The notes under the pieces: model-generated
Seen by the model: only the letters and a program-made list of their open reading frames with translations
What the model was told of the DNA's origin: nothing
The model's database searches: none
In this document: positions 47,932 through 58,068 of the stretch, in pieces
Position numbering within the stretch: the stretch's first letter is position 1
Layout: the number at the start of each line of letters is the position of its first letter
Source: Polytrichum commune
Lineage: Eukaryota; Streptophyta; Polytrichopsida; Polytrichales; Polytrichaceae
Assembly: GCA_950295325.1 (NCBI GenBank)
Contig: OX485803.1
Span: forward strand, 48,189,554-48,253,553
Length of the DNA stretch: 64,000 nucleotides
Direction of reading: 5' to 3'
Position numbers and translations under genes: made by a program

Positions 47932-48444
47932 GGGGCGGTTTACACTATGGACCAAGAGCCATGACCATGAAATTCTAAAATCTGTGATTGGAGAGTAAAG
48001 TGCTCTTGGTCCCATTTGGCTTTACACTACCTTGAAAAAAGGAGAATGACCACTAACTTTGAGGTCCCCAAAAACTACTAAAATTTGCCATTTGGATAAT
48101 GTGCCATGGTCCAACAGGTTTTCTGTTGAGGCGAGGCAAAATGCTCGACTCAACGGAAATCAAGGGAGCCGTAAGGCAGAAAATCAGCCATTGGCCGAAT
48201 TTTTTTTTAATATTTTCTTTTCCCGATTTTTTTTGACGTTACTGTAGATCGTTGGGATAGAAATTTAAAAAAATCAGCTCAAAGTTGTCCCGGTCCAAAT
48301 CCACTTTACACTACAAGAGTGACCAAGCCACTCAAAAATCCATTTTTGATTTTTCATGGTCATGGCTCTTGGTCAAGAGCTGTGACCATGAAAATGATTT
48401 AATTTTCTTGGTCATGGCTCTTGGTCCATAGTGTAAACCGCCCC
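47932..48444. mobile_element. Harbinger-like MITE, TSD TCA
   Basis: A 513-bp foldback with ends GGGGCGGTTTACACTATGGA on both strands, flanked by TCA (47929-47931, 48445-48447). The first 24 bases equal those of 6557-7001, but the interior differs (CAAGAGCCATGACCATGAAA, shared with 5440-5920). Subterminal TTTACACTAC words recur. No coding capacity. Confidence 0.85.
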
Positions 48445-48783
48445 TCAGATCATAAAACATACACCAAGCTTCACTCATGTTTAGAGGAATTACATTCATG
48501 TTTAACCACAATTTTTACTCTAAACATTGCCACGTGTAACTCGAAAAAGCTTTACTAATCAACTATCCTCATGTTTGTAATTTTGTTTCCAACAAGAACT
48601 CGTCGTTCATTACAAGCCAAATTTTGTACAATAAGAAGGGACACCATGAACTCCCAAGCCCATGTTATATCAACATAAGGAAATTGAATGAATCAGGCAC
48701 AAATGAAAGTGATGTTATTACTAAGGCCTTAGATGTTTATAGAGGGATGCATGAAACCAAAGTTGTGTTTTTTTTCCACATGG

Positions 48784-49292
48784 CTGAATAGGCACCCCTA
48801 AATTTGAAACATGGCAGCTTTGAAGTGAACCTCAATTCTATCTTAGAATTTGAATTTCTTTTGTTGTGCCCCCACAATTGGATCAACATGTTAGACGAGG
48901 AAGAAGGTGGATTTAGGAGGGCTGAAAACTACTCCCAAAATGAAGAGATCCAAGTTTGTCGAAGTTGGATGCACATTTACCAAGATCCGATTGTGGGAGC
49001 ACAACAAAAAAAATTCAAATTCTAGGATAGAATTGAGGTTCACTTCAAAGCTGCCATGTTTCAAAATGGACTTACCTATTCCACAGGGTTGAATAGGCAT
49101 CCCAAAATTTTGAAACATGACAGCTTTGAAGTGAACCTCAATTCGATACTAGAATTTGAATTTCTTTTGTTGTGTCCCCACAATTGGATCTTGGTAAATG
49201 TACATCCAACTTAAACAAACTTGGATCTCTTCATTGTGGCAGGTAGTTTTCAGCCCTCCTAAATCCACCTTCTTCCTCGTCTGACATGTTGA
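48784..49292. repeat. Large foldback plus extra half-arm
   Basis: 48883-49292 is a roughly 410-bp foldback. The left tip TCAACATGTTAGACGAGGAA is mirrored at the right tip (reverse complement TCAACATGTCAGACGAGGAA), and the arms include AAATCCACCTTCTTCC and GAAGTGAACCTCAATTC. Immediately left, 48784-48882 is a third, direct copy of the first half of the right arm (TGAATAGGCA through ACAATTGGATC). The open frames inside are by-products of the repeat. Confidence 0.7.
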
Positions 49293-49299
49293 TAGTGCA

Positions 49300-49690
49300 A
49301 CCTCTCTTAAACCTTTGAAATAAAATTCAATGTGATTAAGGTGGCTTATTCAGTATATCATGTGGCTCGTTAGATGCAACAAAATAAATTGATAATTTGA
49401 TATAAATGTCATATATATAATAGATGGTACAAATGTAAACTTTTGAAAATGATTATATAAATTTTAAAAACCTATTTATAGGAAGAACATGAATGCAAAT
49501 ACTCATGAACTTTACTTTGAAGAAATCAAAGTAAAAGTATCTAAAACTTAAGTTGAGAAAGTAAAAACATGAAAAAGACAATCCAAATAAAGAAACAAAT
49601 AAACCAACAAATAAATAATCAAAAAATAGATATATAGACAACATTAAAGAATTGAAAGACTCATTGAAGAAGGCCTACATATCTATAATG
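49300..49690. other. AT-rich spacer
   Basis: Very AT-rich; no gene seen. Confidence 0.5.
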
Positions 49691-50105
49691 TAGTTTTAGA
49701 TTTAGTTGGCAATCTCCATGACCAAGTATTGGAACTTTGTGCTATTAATCCTTTTAGGCTTGGGGGTTCAAAACGTGGTAAAAAATCAAATATTGCACAG
49801 GGAAGAATTGAGGGGCACAAACATTTGATGAAAGACTATTTTGTAGAGAATCTAGTCTATGATGCAAGGATGTTTCGTCAAATGTTTAGAATGTCAAAGT
49901 GTTTGTTAAAAACATTACAAAGTGTGGAGAACTATGAGTCATGATTTGTACAAAAACCAAATGTCACTGGTCAATTGGGTTTGAGTGATTTGCAAAAATA
50001 TACAATAGCAATGCGTATTTTAGCTAAGGGGTCGCGTATGAGCCACTGATGAATATGTGCGATTAGCATTGAGCACATCAATGCTAGCATTAAAACTTAA
50101 TCATA
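49691..50105 (+). pseudogene. PIF/Harbinger transposase N-terminal fragment, inactivated
   Basis: The frame reads GGSKRGKKSNIAQGRIEGHK then DYFVENLVYDARMFRQMFRM, the conserved start of plant Harbinger (ALP1-like) transposases. A TGA stop then interrupts before FVQKPNVTGQLGLSDLQKYT. After AKGSR the frame shifts, and TDEYVRLALSTSMLALK continues the family pattern in another frame. The DDE catalytic core is absent, so this is a truncated, dead remnant. It shows that Harbinger elements, the likely mobilisers of the TTA/TCA MITEs in this window, existed in this lineage. Confidence 0.75.
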
Positions 50106-50420
50106 ACCTGATTAAGTTTTAATCATGTTATTAATGAAAATTTCAGCATGTTGTTTGAATTGCAATCTTCTTTCTAATTTTCTTTGGCAGTATAAGTAAA
50201 ATATGGTATTTTAAAATGATTCCCCCCCAAAAAAAATTATTGACAGGGTGTATTAAATTACAAGCATTTACCTTTATTTTGAGAAATACCATACCTTATA
50301 ATCTTTTTTGCAAGGTAAATAGCCCCCCGATTAATAAGTCTTGAGCGCACGTGTATGCATTAATATAAGAGGGAGTGACCTCCCTGAGAAAAAGACACGT
50401 CGGCCGGTGAAAGGGAATTT
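50106..50420. other. Spacer
   Basis: AT-rich. It contains an imperfect palindrome (TTAATCATAACCTGATTAA) near 50099. No gene. Confidence 0.4.
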
Positions 50421-50845
50421 TTATTACAAGGCAAAAAAAAAAACACAAAGCTTTAGCAAACCTCCGTTCCATTGTCCTCCTTGAGGCCTCTAAGAGGCAC
50501 ATACATGGGGACAATAATGGAAGAGGCATTGTTGTTGCCGCTATTTTCCCCGGCAGAGCCTTCATTATTACAAGGCAAAAAAAACACAAAGATTTAGCAA
50601 ACCTCCGTTCCATTGTCCTCCTTGAGGCCTCTAAGAGGCGCATACATGGGGACAATAATGAAAGAGGCATTGTTGTTGCCGCTATTTTCCCCGGCAGAGC
50701 CTTCATTATTACAAGGCAAAAAAAACACAAAGATTTAGCAAACCTCCGTTCCATTGTCCTCCTTGAGGCCTCTAAGAGGCGCATACATGGGGACAATAAT
50801 GAAAGAGGCATTGTTGTTGCCGCTATTTTCCCCGGCAGAGCCTTC
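50421..50845. repeat. 141-144-bp tandem repeat, three units
   Basis: Units start at TTATTACAAGGC at 50421, 50565 and 50706, nearly identical. The unit length is divisible by three, so frames stay open through the array. The 196-codon minus-strand frame (50296-50886) and a plus-strand frame read repeated peptides from it. In the minus frame matching the decayed ORF to the right, it reads ENSGNNNASFIIVPMYAPLR, so the array may be multiplied C-terminal coding sequence with stops. Confidence 0.8.
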
Positions 50846-50859
50846 ACCAGAAGCCCCTT

Positions 50860-51897
50860 CGGCACTCCCCCCCAAGGCTCCAACACTGCTACCTTCCCCG
50901 GTAGCTACCCAACCGACATATATGCCAGGTATGCCACCTAACCCAAGCTCAACGGCAGAGCCAAAACCCGCCCCAGCTAGAGCCTAGACAACTGCATGCC
51001 CACCCAACCGCCTACTGGCCGCAAAGGTGCCGGTAGTTGCTAACATCTCTAACATCTACCTCCATAGCCAATTCATCATCGTCATGGAGCACCATGTCAT
51101 GGTCCCGCTCTTCCATCCTATGGTCAAGCGCAACTTGTTGCGCATTAAAATAACGCATGTTCAACATTCTCATGATAGTGTCAAAGAAGACATTAGAATT
51201 GTCCTCCATCTTGATGTCATGTGGACACATCATAATTTTCCAAATTGAAGACCCCTCCTCACATCCATGCCCACAGATCACAACGGAATAACCCAAGTAG
51301 GATTTGGAGAGAATTGCCCGCTCTTACACATGTGAAACATGGTCCCCATAAGACTAACGCGCAAATGTTTCTTCATGTGGAATCATGCCCATTGATGAGC
51401 CCGCTACAAAATGTTGTTGTGAGACAAACTCACATGAGTTTTCAGTCCTACCTTGCCAAATTTTGCGTATTCCATCTTTCCCACATTCATATCATCCGTG
51501 GACATGTTACGATAAACAAATTCAAATTGATCTTGCCCATTATCCTTCACGCAATACCCAACCATCCCCCAAAAGGTATGCAACCCCTCATCTCTCAACT
51601 TCTTACAAGAAACAAACTTAATCTTTTTTTTCAAAACGAACAAACTGCTCAAATTATTGTTGAGCATCATTTGGAAATGCTTATGGGTCAAAGCACCTCC
51701 TCACTCAACAATGCACAACCCGGCAAGGCAATGCTCCACAATGAACCTCCTCAAATTGACCAACAACATGGTATCAATGTCAACACCCCCAACCACAATG
51801 GTAATTGAAGCTTCAAAATACTTCGATGCCGCCCGCACATGTGTGCTAAATGCCTTTTCGCCCGAGCTACAACTTTCATTCTTTGAGGCATTCTAAA
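50860..51897 (-). pseudogene. Decayed ORF with HUH/Rep-like motifs (replitron-like candidate)
   Basis: On the minus strand the most coherent part lies at 51402-51897. One frame reads through LRRFIVEHCLAGLCIVE, a TGA, then GGALTHKHFQM, and later FWGMVGYCVKDNGQDQFEF and MEYAKFGKVGLKTHVSL. A His-x-His motif after a Gly-Gly turn, followed about 50 residues later by Tyr-Cys-x-Lys, is the order of motif 2 and the catalytic Tyr motif in HUH-type Rep endonucleases, as in the eukaryotic rolling-circle elements called replitrons. The middle residue of HKH is not hydrophobic, a departure from strict HUH. After a TAG the frame continues FHMKKHLRVSLMGTMFHMC. A shifted frame (51296-51012) reads IMMCPHDIKMEDNSNVFF. 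Several stops look like C-to-T changes. Non-functional; identity tentative. Confidence 0.45.
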
Positions 51898-52265
51898 ACA
51901 CCAAACAATAAACCCAATAACTCAAATAACTATTCTATATTGTGTCACATAGATCAATTTACTTTTTCACAGACAATACTTACTACCAAAGAAACACTTT
52001 GTTTTCCCTACTTACTCATACCCCAAGCGACAAACACCCATAATTCTCTAGCACGATAAAATAATCAAACAATTGCACCCACAATAGACGTAGATTTTAC
52101 GAGCCTGGCACCTCACACACGCAATTATTTAGTTTTGCGTAAACACAAGATTGACGTCATACAATTAGAGACAACGTCTTCACCCTGCATCCCTTGCTTC
52201 GATAACCATCATCATGCCACCTTCCAATTTCGAAAACCTCCACCTCCAACCACATGGGTCATCCT

Positions 52266-52925
52266 CTATGTTCGGGGAAAACCGACGGCTAGTTCATTAT
52301 CAGCTGATGGATTTCCCCTCATGGCCGGTCCAAACTTCCAACCATCGGATGGCAATCCGACTGTAATTTCAATCCTTCCGGCAATTAGCGGATGGACCAG
52401 AAAATGTCCCGGAAATGTAGCCGGTTCTTCTTGTGAGTTACTGGATTTCAGCTGAAAGCATCCAGAGCGCTATTTGTCTGGGGCATCTAATGATGCACTT
52501 GAGGAAGTACCCTAAACCTTAAACTTTTTGAATTATGCAACCTTTCCATGACCAAATCCAATTGCTTCTATGAAGAATTGGGGGACCCTTGGCCTTCAAG
52601 CGGTGAAGGCATTGCTAGGTTCAATTCCTGCCAAGGATATTAACTCTTCAAATTTAAAGTTTTGAACATGCCTTTCTTTTCACTTATTCAAGATTTTGTA
52701 CTAAGAAATGATTTCTAATAACTTTTCATACACTTTTTAAACAATTAGTGCCGATATGAATTCCATTTAATCGTATATTGGCCAATGGAAATATGAAATA
52801 TAGGCAATTGGCCGATTGATTTTACAAAAGACCGGCTCTTGCCGATGTAAATTGGAAAAAATCCTACCCTTCGCAGCAACTACCGGCAATTAGCCACTAA
52901 GGCTTCAAAAACTTCCCGAACTCTG
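52266..52925. mobile_element. 660-bp hAT derivative, perfect 8-bp TSD
   Basis: Ends CTATGTTCGGGG and (opposite strand) CAGAGTTCGGGA are flanked by GTCATCCT on both sides (52258-52265, 52926-52933). CCGG and GCCGG words cluster in both subterminal parts. A tRNA-like stretch lies at about 52590-52636, with A-box-like TTGGCCTTCAAGCGG and B box GGTTCAATTCC. No transposase. Sister of 33278-34281. Confidence 0.85.
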
Positions 52926-52933
52926 GTCATCCT

Positions 52934-54936
52934 GGAGCTAGGTCCCGTACCCTCTGCCACATAAACCTCGCAGCCATGGCTTTACCAATACACTAAATCC
53001 AGGGGGGGGTCCAATTGGCCAATCGAACTTTAAGCCCTTAATCCTTCTGTTGCACATGTCAAAAAGACTCCAACCTCTCGACATTGTATGCTCCAAAGCT
53101 TTCAAGAGTGTCTTTCACCATCGTTGCAAATATGGTTACTTGCAAATATGGGAGCCGAAGTTCGCTAGGAGGATTCAGCCCATTAGATGATCTCCATAGT
53201 GATTAAGAGAGCATTGACCCTCGAAAACATGACCTTGGCATATGGCATGTTGATGACACCAGATTTGACAACAAAATGGCTCTAACCAAGTGTTGGCCAC
53301 AACATGCTTCACGCTCCATGGATGTGCCGGTGTTGGTGTCAATGTCAAAGATGTCGATTGAGGAGATTGTGGAGACATTGGAAATGCGCATTCCAGAGGA
53401 GCGGTTGATCGCCAACCATTACTGAGAATGCTAAAGATATCCCAAATTTATGTTTGAATCTACCCTTTCCCATGAACAACCTACCGACATATCACGATTC
53501 GTGATCCTTCCGACACTTTCGGAATCAAGCAATTGTAGTAGGAAAGTGAGCAAAACCAATATTGATTATAAATGTGTAGGTAGGGTGCAGGTAGGTTGAT
53601 ATATGGTCACTCTCATGGGTATTTGAAGACACAACTAGGTTGTTGCTACACTACAAAGGAGCATCTAATAGGATGGCCACTTAAGTTAACATATGTGCAG
53701 ATATGTCTAATGAGGTCTTCACACTAAAGCCAACATGTGTACTTAAAGATATCGTGCAACACGGATTGATTAATTCAAAGAACAACCTAGGTGAACTAAG
53801 AAGGCCCATCAATTGCAAGTGTTTCCCCATTTTTTGCCTCCCACTTAACAATTTTTTGTGAAGTTGGTATTGGAACGCGCATTTGTATTACAAGCCCCAC
53901 ACTTGTTAAGCCAAGAGAGGACCGCTATGACATAATCAGTGCACAATGACATTTATATACATGTAGGGACTTACGTAAGATGCAACCTTGTCTTAAAAGG
54001 CTTTAAAAGCCAATGGTAAAGTTCAATTACACCCTAAAGGGTCTAAATAATTTTGGGACCCTATACAGTCCAACTATTTTCAACCACATAAAAGGAGTTC
54101 ATGAAACCCTACCAACAACTTTTGTTTTCTGAGAAACCATCAGAATCAAATGTAGAAAAAACTTTTGCAGATTGGGCAATTTTTTCTGGCACATTTGTGA
54201 TGATAAAGAATAGCTCCTCGTGTCTACATATCTTACGTATAAGATCACAACAGTTGCATAAAAATGACTCCAGGTCCATCCTCATCCACTCTTCCCAACT
54301 CTTATTGGGATTAAAATATTCATTCAAGCTTTGAAGGGTTACCAAGTTTGCTTCATGGATGTTTTGCTGTGCTACCTTGTAATCTTCACTGAATGCCTGA
54401 AATGTAGAAAACCAACAACCAAAAATGTAAATTCCAATTTCATCAAAATATACAATTCAAGCGGATGTTGGTGTAAATCTACACTGGCAATGATGTGGTA
54501 GGAGCATCTTTCTTAAATCCAAGACATTTATTGTCCTCCATTATGCACCTCTTGGCTAATTCTTGAGACATTACACGCTTCGTGTGAGTAACACATACAG
54601 ACAATATTTTTGACCATTTTAATTTCCAGAGCTCAGGAATCCCTTCACACTTTCTTGTTCAGACTTGACCACAGGAGCTGAGAGGTGAGCCGTTTGAATC
54701 GCTGATCTCTTTGTGAATTATGCATGTTGACTTCTCAATATGAAGATAACCAAACCGGCAACCTGCAAGTACAAAGCATTTCATGTTAATACATACTTTA
54801 CAGTAATAAAAAATTCCTTCGGTAAGCATGGGAAGTAGACCCAAAATTCTGCCCAGAGCTTTGGCATGCAACTACTGTAAAAAGAACACAAACCTCTACC
54901 AAGTGAAAGATCGAGAAAGCTAGATTGCCCACCTGA
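52934..54936. other. Intergenic DNA; 3' flank of the PPR gene
   Basis: No gene recognised. The right-hand part (roughly 54600-54936) lies downstream of the minus-strand PPR stop and is probably its 3' UTR or terminator region. Confidence 0.4.
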
Positions 54937-57900
54937 TTACCAATAATCACCACAAGAACACACGCCATCCTTGAAGTGATGAAAACGATTTGCATCCCTT
55001 GCCACAATCTCCCGACGAGTCATCTTAGAGATAAACTTGGTTGCTGTGTGGCAATCAGAACACACCCGAAGGTTTTTGTACACTCGAATTGGTTTTGGAT
55101 AGGGTGTGTGCAATAGGCCATAAGAAATAGCCAGTCTCTCACTATGAGAACAGAGAACTAGTTTTTTGTCCTCCTCGTCAATATTGTGCAAAACGAGCCG
55201 GATGTCAGGAATATAGCCTTCGACTTGCAAACTTTCAGTCAATCTCTTTAACTCAGCATATATGTCCTTTGCTTCTGGGTGAGATGTATCCCCTGAAACA
55301 AACTCGTGGATCTTGTTATCAACTTCAATCCAACTACGCCCTGGCTCCTTGTGTATAGCTCTCTCCTGCATCACAGAGCGCACCAGTGACACCTCCTTCC
55401 ACTTGCCAGCTGCAGCATAGATGTTAGAGAGGAGGACATACGGAGAAGCATCCTTCGGTTCCAACTTGATACACTCTTCAGCAGCAAGTTCACCCAACTC
55501 CACATTACCATGAGTTCTACAAGCACCAAGCAAGGATCCCCAAGTGGCTCCATTTGGTTCAAGTGGCATGTTCACAATAAGGAGTTTTGCTTCCTCCAAC
55601 TGCCCTGCCCTCCCAAGAAGATCCACCATGCAGTTATAATGCGCCAAAGTAGGTTTGATGCCAAAATCTTGCGTCATGGCCAGAAACAATTGGCGGCCTT
55701 CATCAAGAAGGCCTGCATAACTACAGGCCGACAACACTGCCACAAATGAGTACCCATCGGGGTTCACACCCTTTGTGTTCATCTCCCTGAAGACTTCCAG
55801 GGCTTCACTCCCACACCCATGTTGTGCTAGTCCACCAATCAAAATGGTCCATGTGATGACATCCCGTTCCTCCATTCTGTTAAAAACTAGTCTCGCATCA
55901 TCTATACTGCCAACCTTTATGTACACATCAACAAGTGCATTGAACACATGCAAATCTGCCTGAAGTCCTGCTTCCAGAACATGGCGGTGAACCTCCTTCA
56001 CCCACTCCAGAGCCCCTGCACTCGCACATGCATTCAGTATGCTCACATAAGTTATTGCATCTGGTTTAAAGCTTTCCTGCCTCATTTGGAGAAAGAGTTC
56101 ATATGCTTCGCGCGTACATCCATCTAGTGCAAGCCCACCAATCATGATGTTCCATGTGATTACATCACGTTCCTTCATACCATCAAAAATTAGTCTAGCA
56201 TCATCAATACTGCCACTCTTTGCATACATGTGAACAAGAGCATTGCCCACGCGTAAATCTGACTCGAGTCCTGCTTCCACTATATGACTATGGACCTCCT
56301 TCACCCACTCCAAAGCCCCTTCACTTGCACATGGATTCAATATGCTCACATAAGTTGTGGCATCTGGTACACAACCCTCTCTTTGCAATTGGAGGAAGAG
56401 ATCATAGGCTTCACACCCACATCCATCTTGTGCAAGTCCACCAATCATAATATTCCATGTGATAACATCGCGTTCCTTCATACTGTCAAAAACTAGTCTA
56501 GCATCTTTAAGACTACCACTCTTTACATACATGTGCACAAGAGCATTTCCCACACGTAAATCTGATCCACATCCTGCTTTCATTGCATGGCTGTGAATCT
56601 CCTTCACCCACTCCAGAGCCCCTGTACTTGAACGTGGATTCAATATGTTCACATAAGTAGCTGAGTCTGGTACACAACCCTCTCTTTGCATTCGAAGAAA
56701 AAGTTTGTATGCTTCATGCCCACACCCAGCTTGTGCAAGTCCACCAATTATTATATTCCATGTGATAACATTGCGATCCTTCATACTGTCAAACACTAGT
56801 TTGGCATCATTAATACTGCCACTCTTTGCAAACATGTGAACAAGAGCATTGCCCACACGTAAATCTGACTCAAGTCCTGCTTCCGCAACAAGGATGTGAA
56901 TATCCTTCACCCACTCCAATGCCCCTGCACTTGCACATGGATTCAATATGCTCACATAAGTAGTTGCATCTGGTTTGAAGCCTTCCTGATTCATTTGGAG
57001 AAAGAGTTCATATGCATCACGCCCACATCCATCTTGTGCGAGTCCACCAATCATGATGTTCCAAGTGATAACATTGCGTTCCTTCATTCTGTCAAAAACT
57101 CGTCTGGCATCATCAATGCTGCCACTCTTTGCATACATGTGAACAAGAGCATTGGCCACACGCAAATCTGATTCAAGTCCTGCTTCCAAGATATGGCTGT
57201 GAACCTTCTTCACCCACTCAATAGCCCCTTCCCTTGCACATGCATTCAGGATACTTATACAAGTAATCGCATCTGGTTTGAAGCCTTCCCGTTTCATTTG
57301 GAGAAAGAGGTCATATGCTTCAACACCACGACCACTTTCTGCATATGCGCCAATCATAACATTCCAAGAAATGACATCAATACTGGTCAATCTATCAAAC
57401 ACTTGCCTTGCCTCCTTGATACACCCACACTTTGCATACATCTTAAGAAGGGCAGTCCCTACACACACATCTGATTCAAGGCCACCATGAGTGATGTGTG
57501 AATGAACTTCTTTGCCCCATTTTAAACCTGATGGGTTGGCACATGCCTTCAGAATGCTCAAGTAAGTAATCTCATTTGGCTTCACACCTTCTTGGATCAT
57601 TTTATTAAAAACTTCCATTGCATCTTTAGTATGATTCTGCCGAGCATAACCTCCAATCATGATGTTCCAACTAGAAACATCCTTCTTCGCAAGTTCAACA
57701 AATGCTTGGTTTGCATCCTGCAATCTCCCACAATTGATATAGGTACTGAGTAGGTTATTCGCCACATATATATTTTGCTCCATTCCACTCTTGATAATGC
57801 AATCATGAACATGCTTGGCTGCTGTTGGGTCTTTTTGCTTTGAGCACTGCTTCAGAACTTTAATATACATGTACGAGTCTATAGTAATGCCTTGTTGTAG

Positions 57901-58068
57901 TTGATTCTTCAGAATAGCAATTGCTTCACTCAAGGTACTTGTGATTTGCACATGCATATTACCATTGCCACCTTGTACAATTTGCCTAAACTCTCTTGCA
58001 CTACTAAGCTCAATGTTTCTTCTTCCATTGTCTCCTTTCAACAATCTGCCCACCACAAAAATCATCAT
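54937..58068 (-). CDS. PLS-class PPR protein with DYW deaminase domain
   Basis: A 1043-residue, intronless, intact protein. DYW-type pentatricopeptide repeat proteins bind a specific organellar transcript and edit cytidine to uridine in mitochondria or plastids. The N-terminus (MMIFVVGRLLKGDNGRRN) is basic and could be a transit peptide. Residues about 50-840 are P-L-S triplets, the central ones almost identical (NALVHMYAKSGSIDDAR, DVITWNIMIGGLAQ). E motifs follow, then the PG box (KEPGRSWIEV, from 907). The deaminase has CSHSERLA (His975, Glu977), CSDCH (1003-1007), and the terminal CSCGDYW, so all zinc and catalytic residues are present. An in-frame TAG 18 bases upstream bounds the start; two Met codons are adjacent. 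The style resembles moss editing factors; the target is not known. Confidence 0.93.
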   Translation of the reverse strand: MMIFVVGRLLKGDNGRRNIELSSAREFRQIVQGGNGNMHVQITSTLSEAIAILKNQLQQGITIDSYMYIKVLKQCSKQKDPTAAKHVHDCIIKSGMEQNIYVANNLLSTYINCGRLQDANQAFVELAKKDVSSWNIMIGGYARQNHTKDAMEVFNKMIQEGVKPNEITYLSILKACANPSGLKWGKEVHSHITHGGLESDVCVGTALLKMYAKCGCIKEARQVFDRLTSIDVISWNVMIGAYAESGRGVEAYDLFLQMKREGFKPDAITCISILNACAREGAIEWVKKVHSHILEAGLESDLRVANALVHMYAKSGSIDDARRVFDRMKERNVITWNIMIGGLAQDGCGRDAYELFLQMNQEGFKPDATTYVSILNPCASAGALEWVKDIHILVAEAGLESDLRVGNALVHMFAKSGSINDAKLVFDSMKDRNVITWNIIIGGLAQAGCGHEAYKLFLRMQREGCVPDSATYVNILNPRSSTGALEWVKEIHSHAMKAGCGSDLRVGNALVHMYVKSGSLKDARLVFDSMKERDVITWNIMIGGLAQDGCGCEAYDLFLQLQREGCVPDATTYVSILNPCASEGALEWVKEVHSHIVEAGLESDLRVGNALVHMYAKSGSIDDARLIFDGMKERDVITWNIMIGGLALDGCTREAYELFLQMRQESFKPDAITYVSILNACASAGALEWVKEVHRHVLEAGLQADLHVFNALVDVYIKVGSIDDARLVFNRMEERDVITWTILIGGLAQHGCGSEALEVFREMNTKGVNPDGYSFVAVLSACSYAGLLDEGRQLFLAMTQDFGIKPTLAHYNCMVDLLGRAGQLEEAKLLIVNMPLEPNGATWGSLLGACRTHGNVELGELAAEECIKLEPKDASPYVLLSNIYAAAGKWKEVSLVRSVMQERAIHKEPGRSWIEVDNKIHEFVSGDTSHPEAKDIYAELKRLTESLQVEGYIPDIRLVLHNIDEEDKKLVLCSHSERLAISYGLLHTPYPKPIRVYKNLRVCSDCHTATKFISKMTRREIVARDANRFHHFKDGVCSCGDYW

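Noticed and set aside
50421-50845. Possible CRISPR-like array
   Set aside because: Units are contiguous tandem copies without spacers, in eukaryotic DNA.
50296-50886. 196-codon minus-strand repeat protein
   Set aside because: The frame is open only because the tandem unit is a multiple of three; no flanking coding signal.
51245-51808. 187-codon plus-strand frame
   Set aside because: It overlaps the minus-strand Rep-like pseudogene, whose translation keeps recognisable motifs across stops; the plus-strand product is compositionally odd (His/Asn-rich) and unrecognised.
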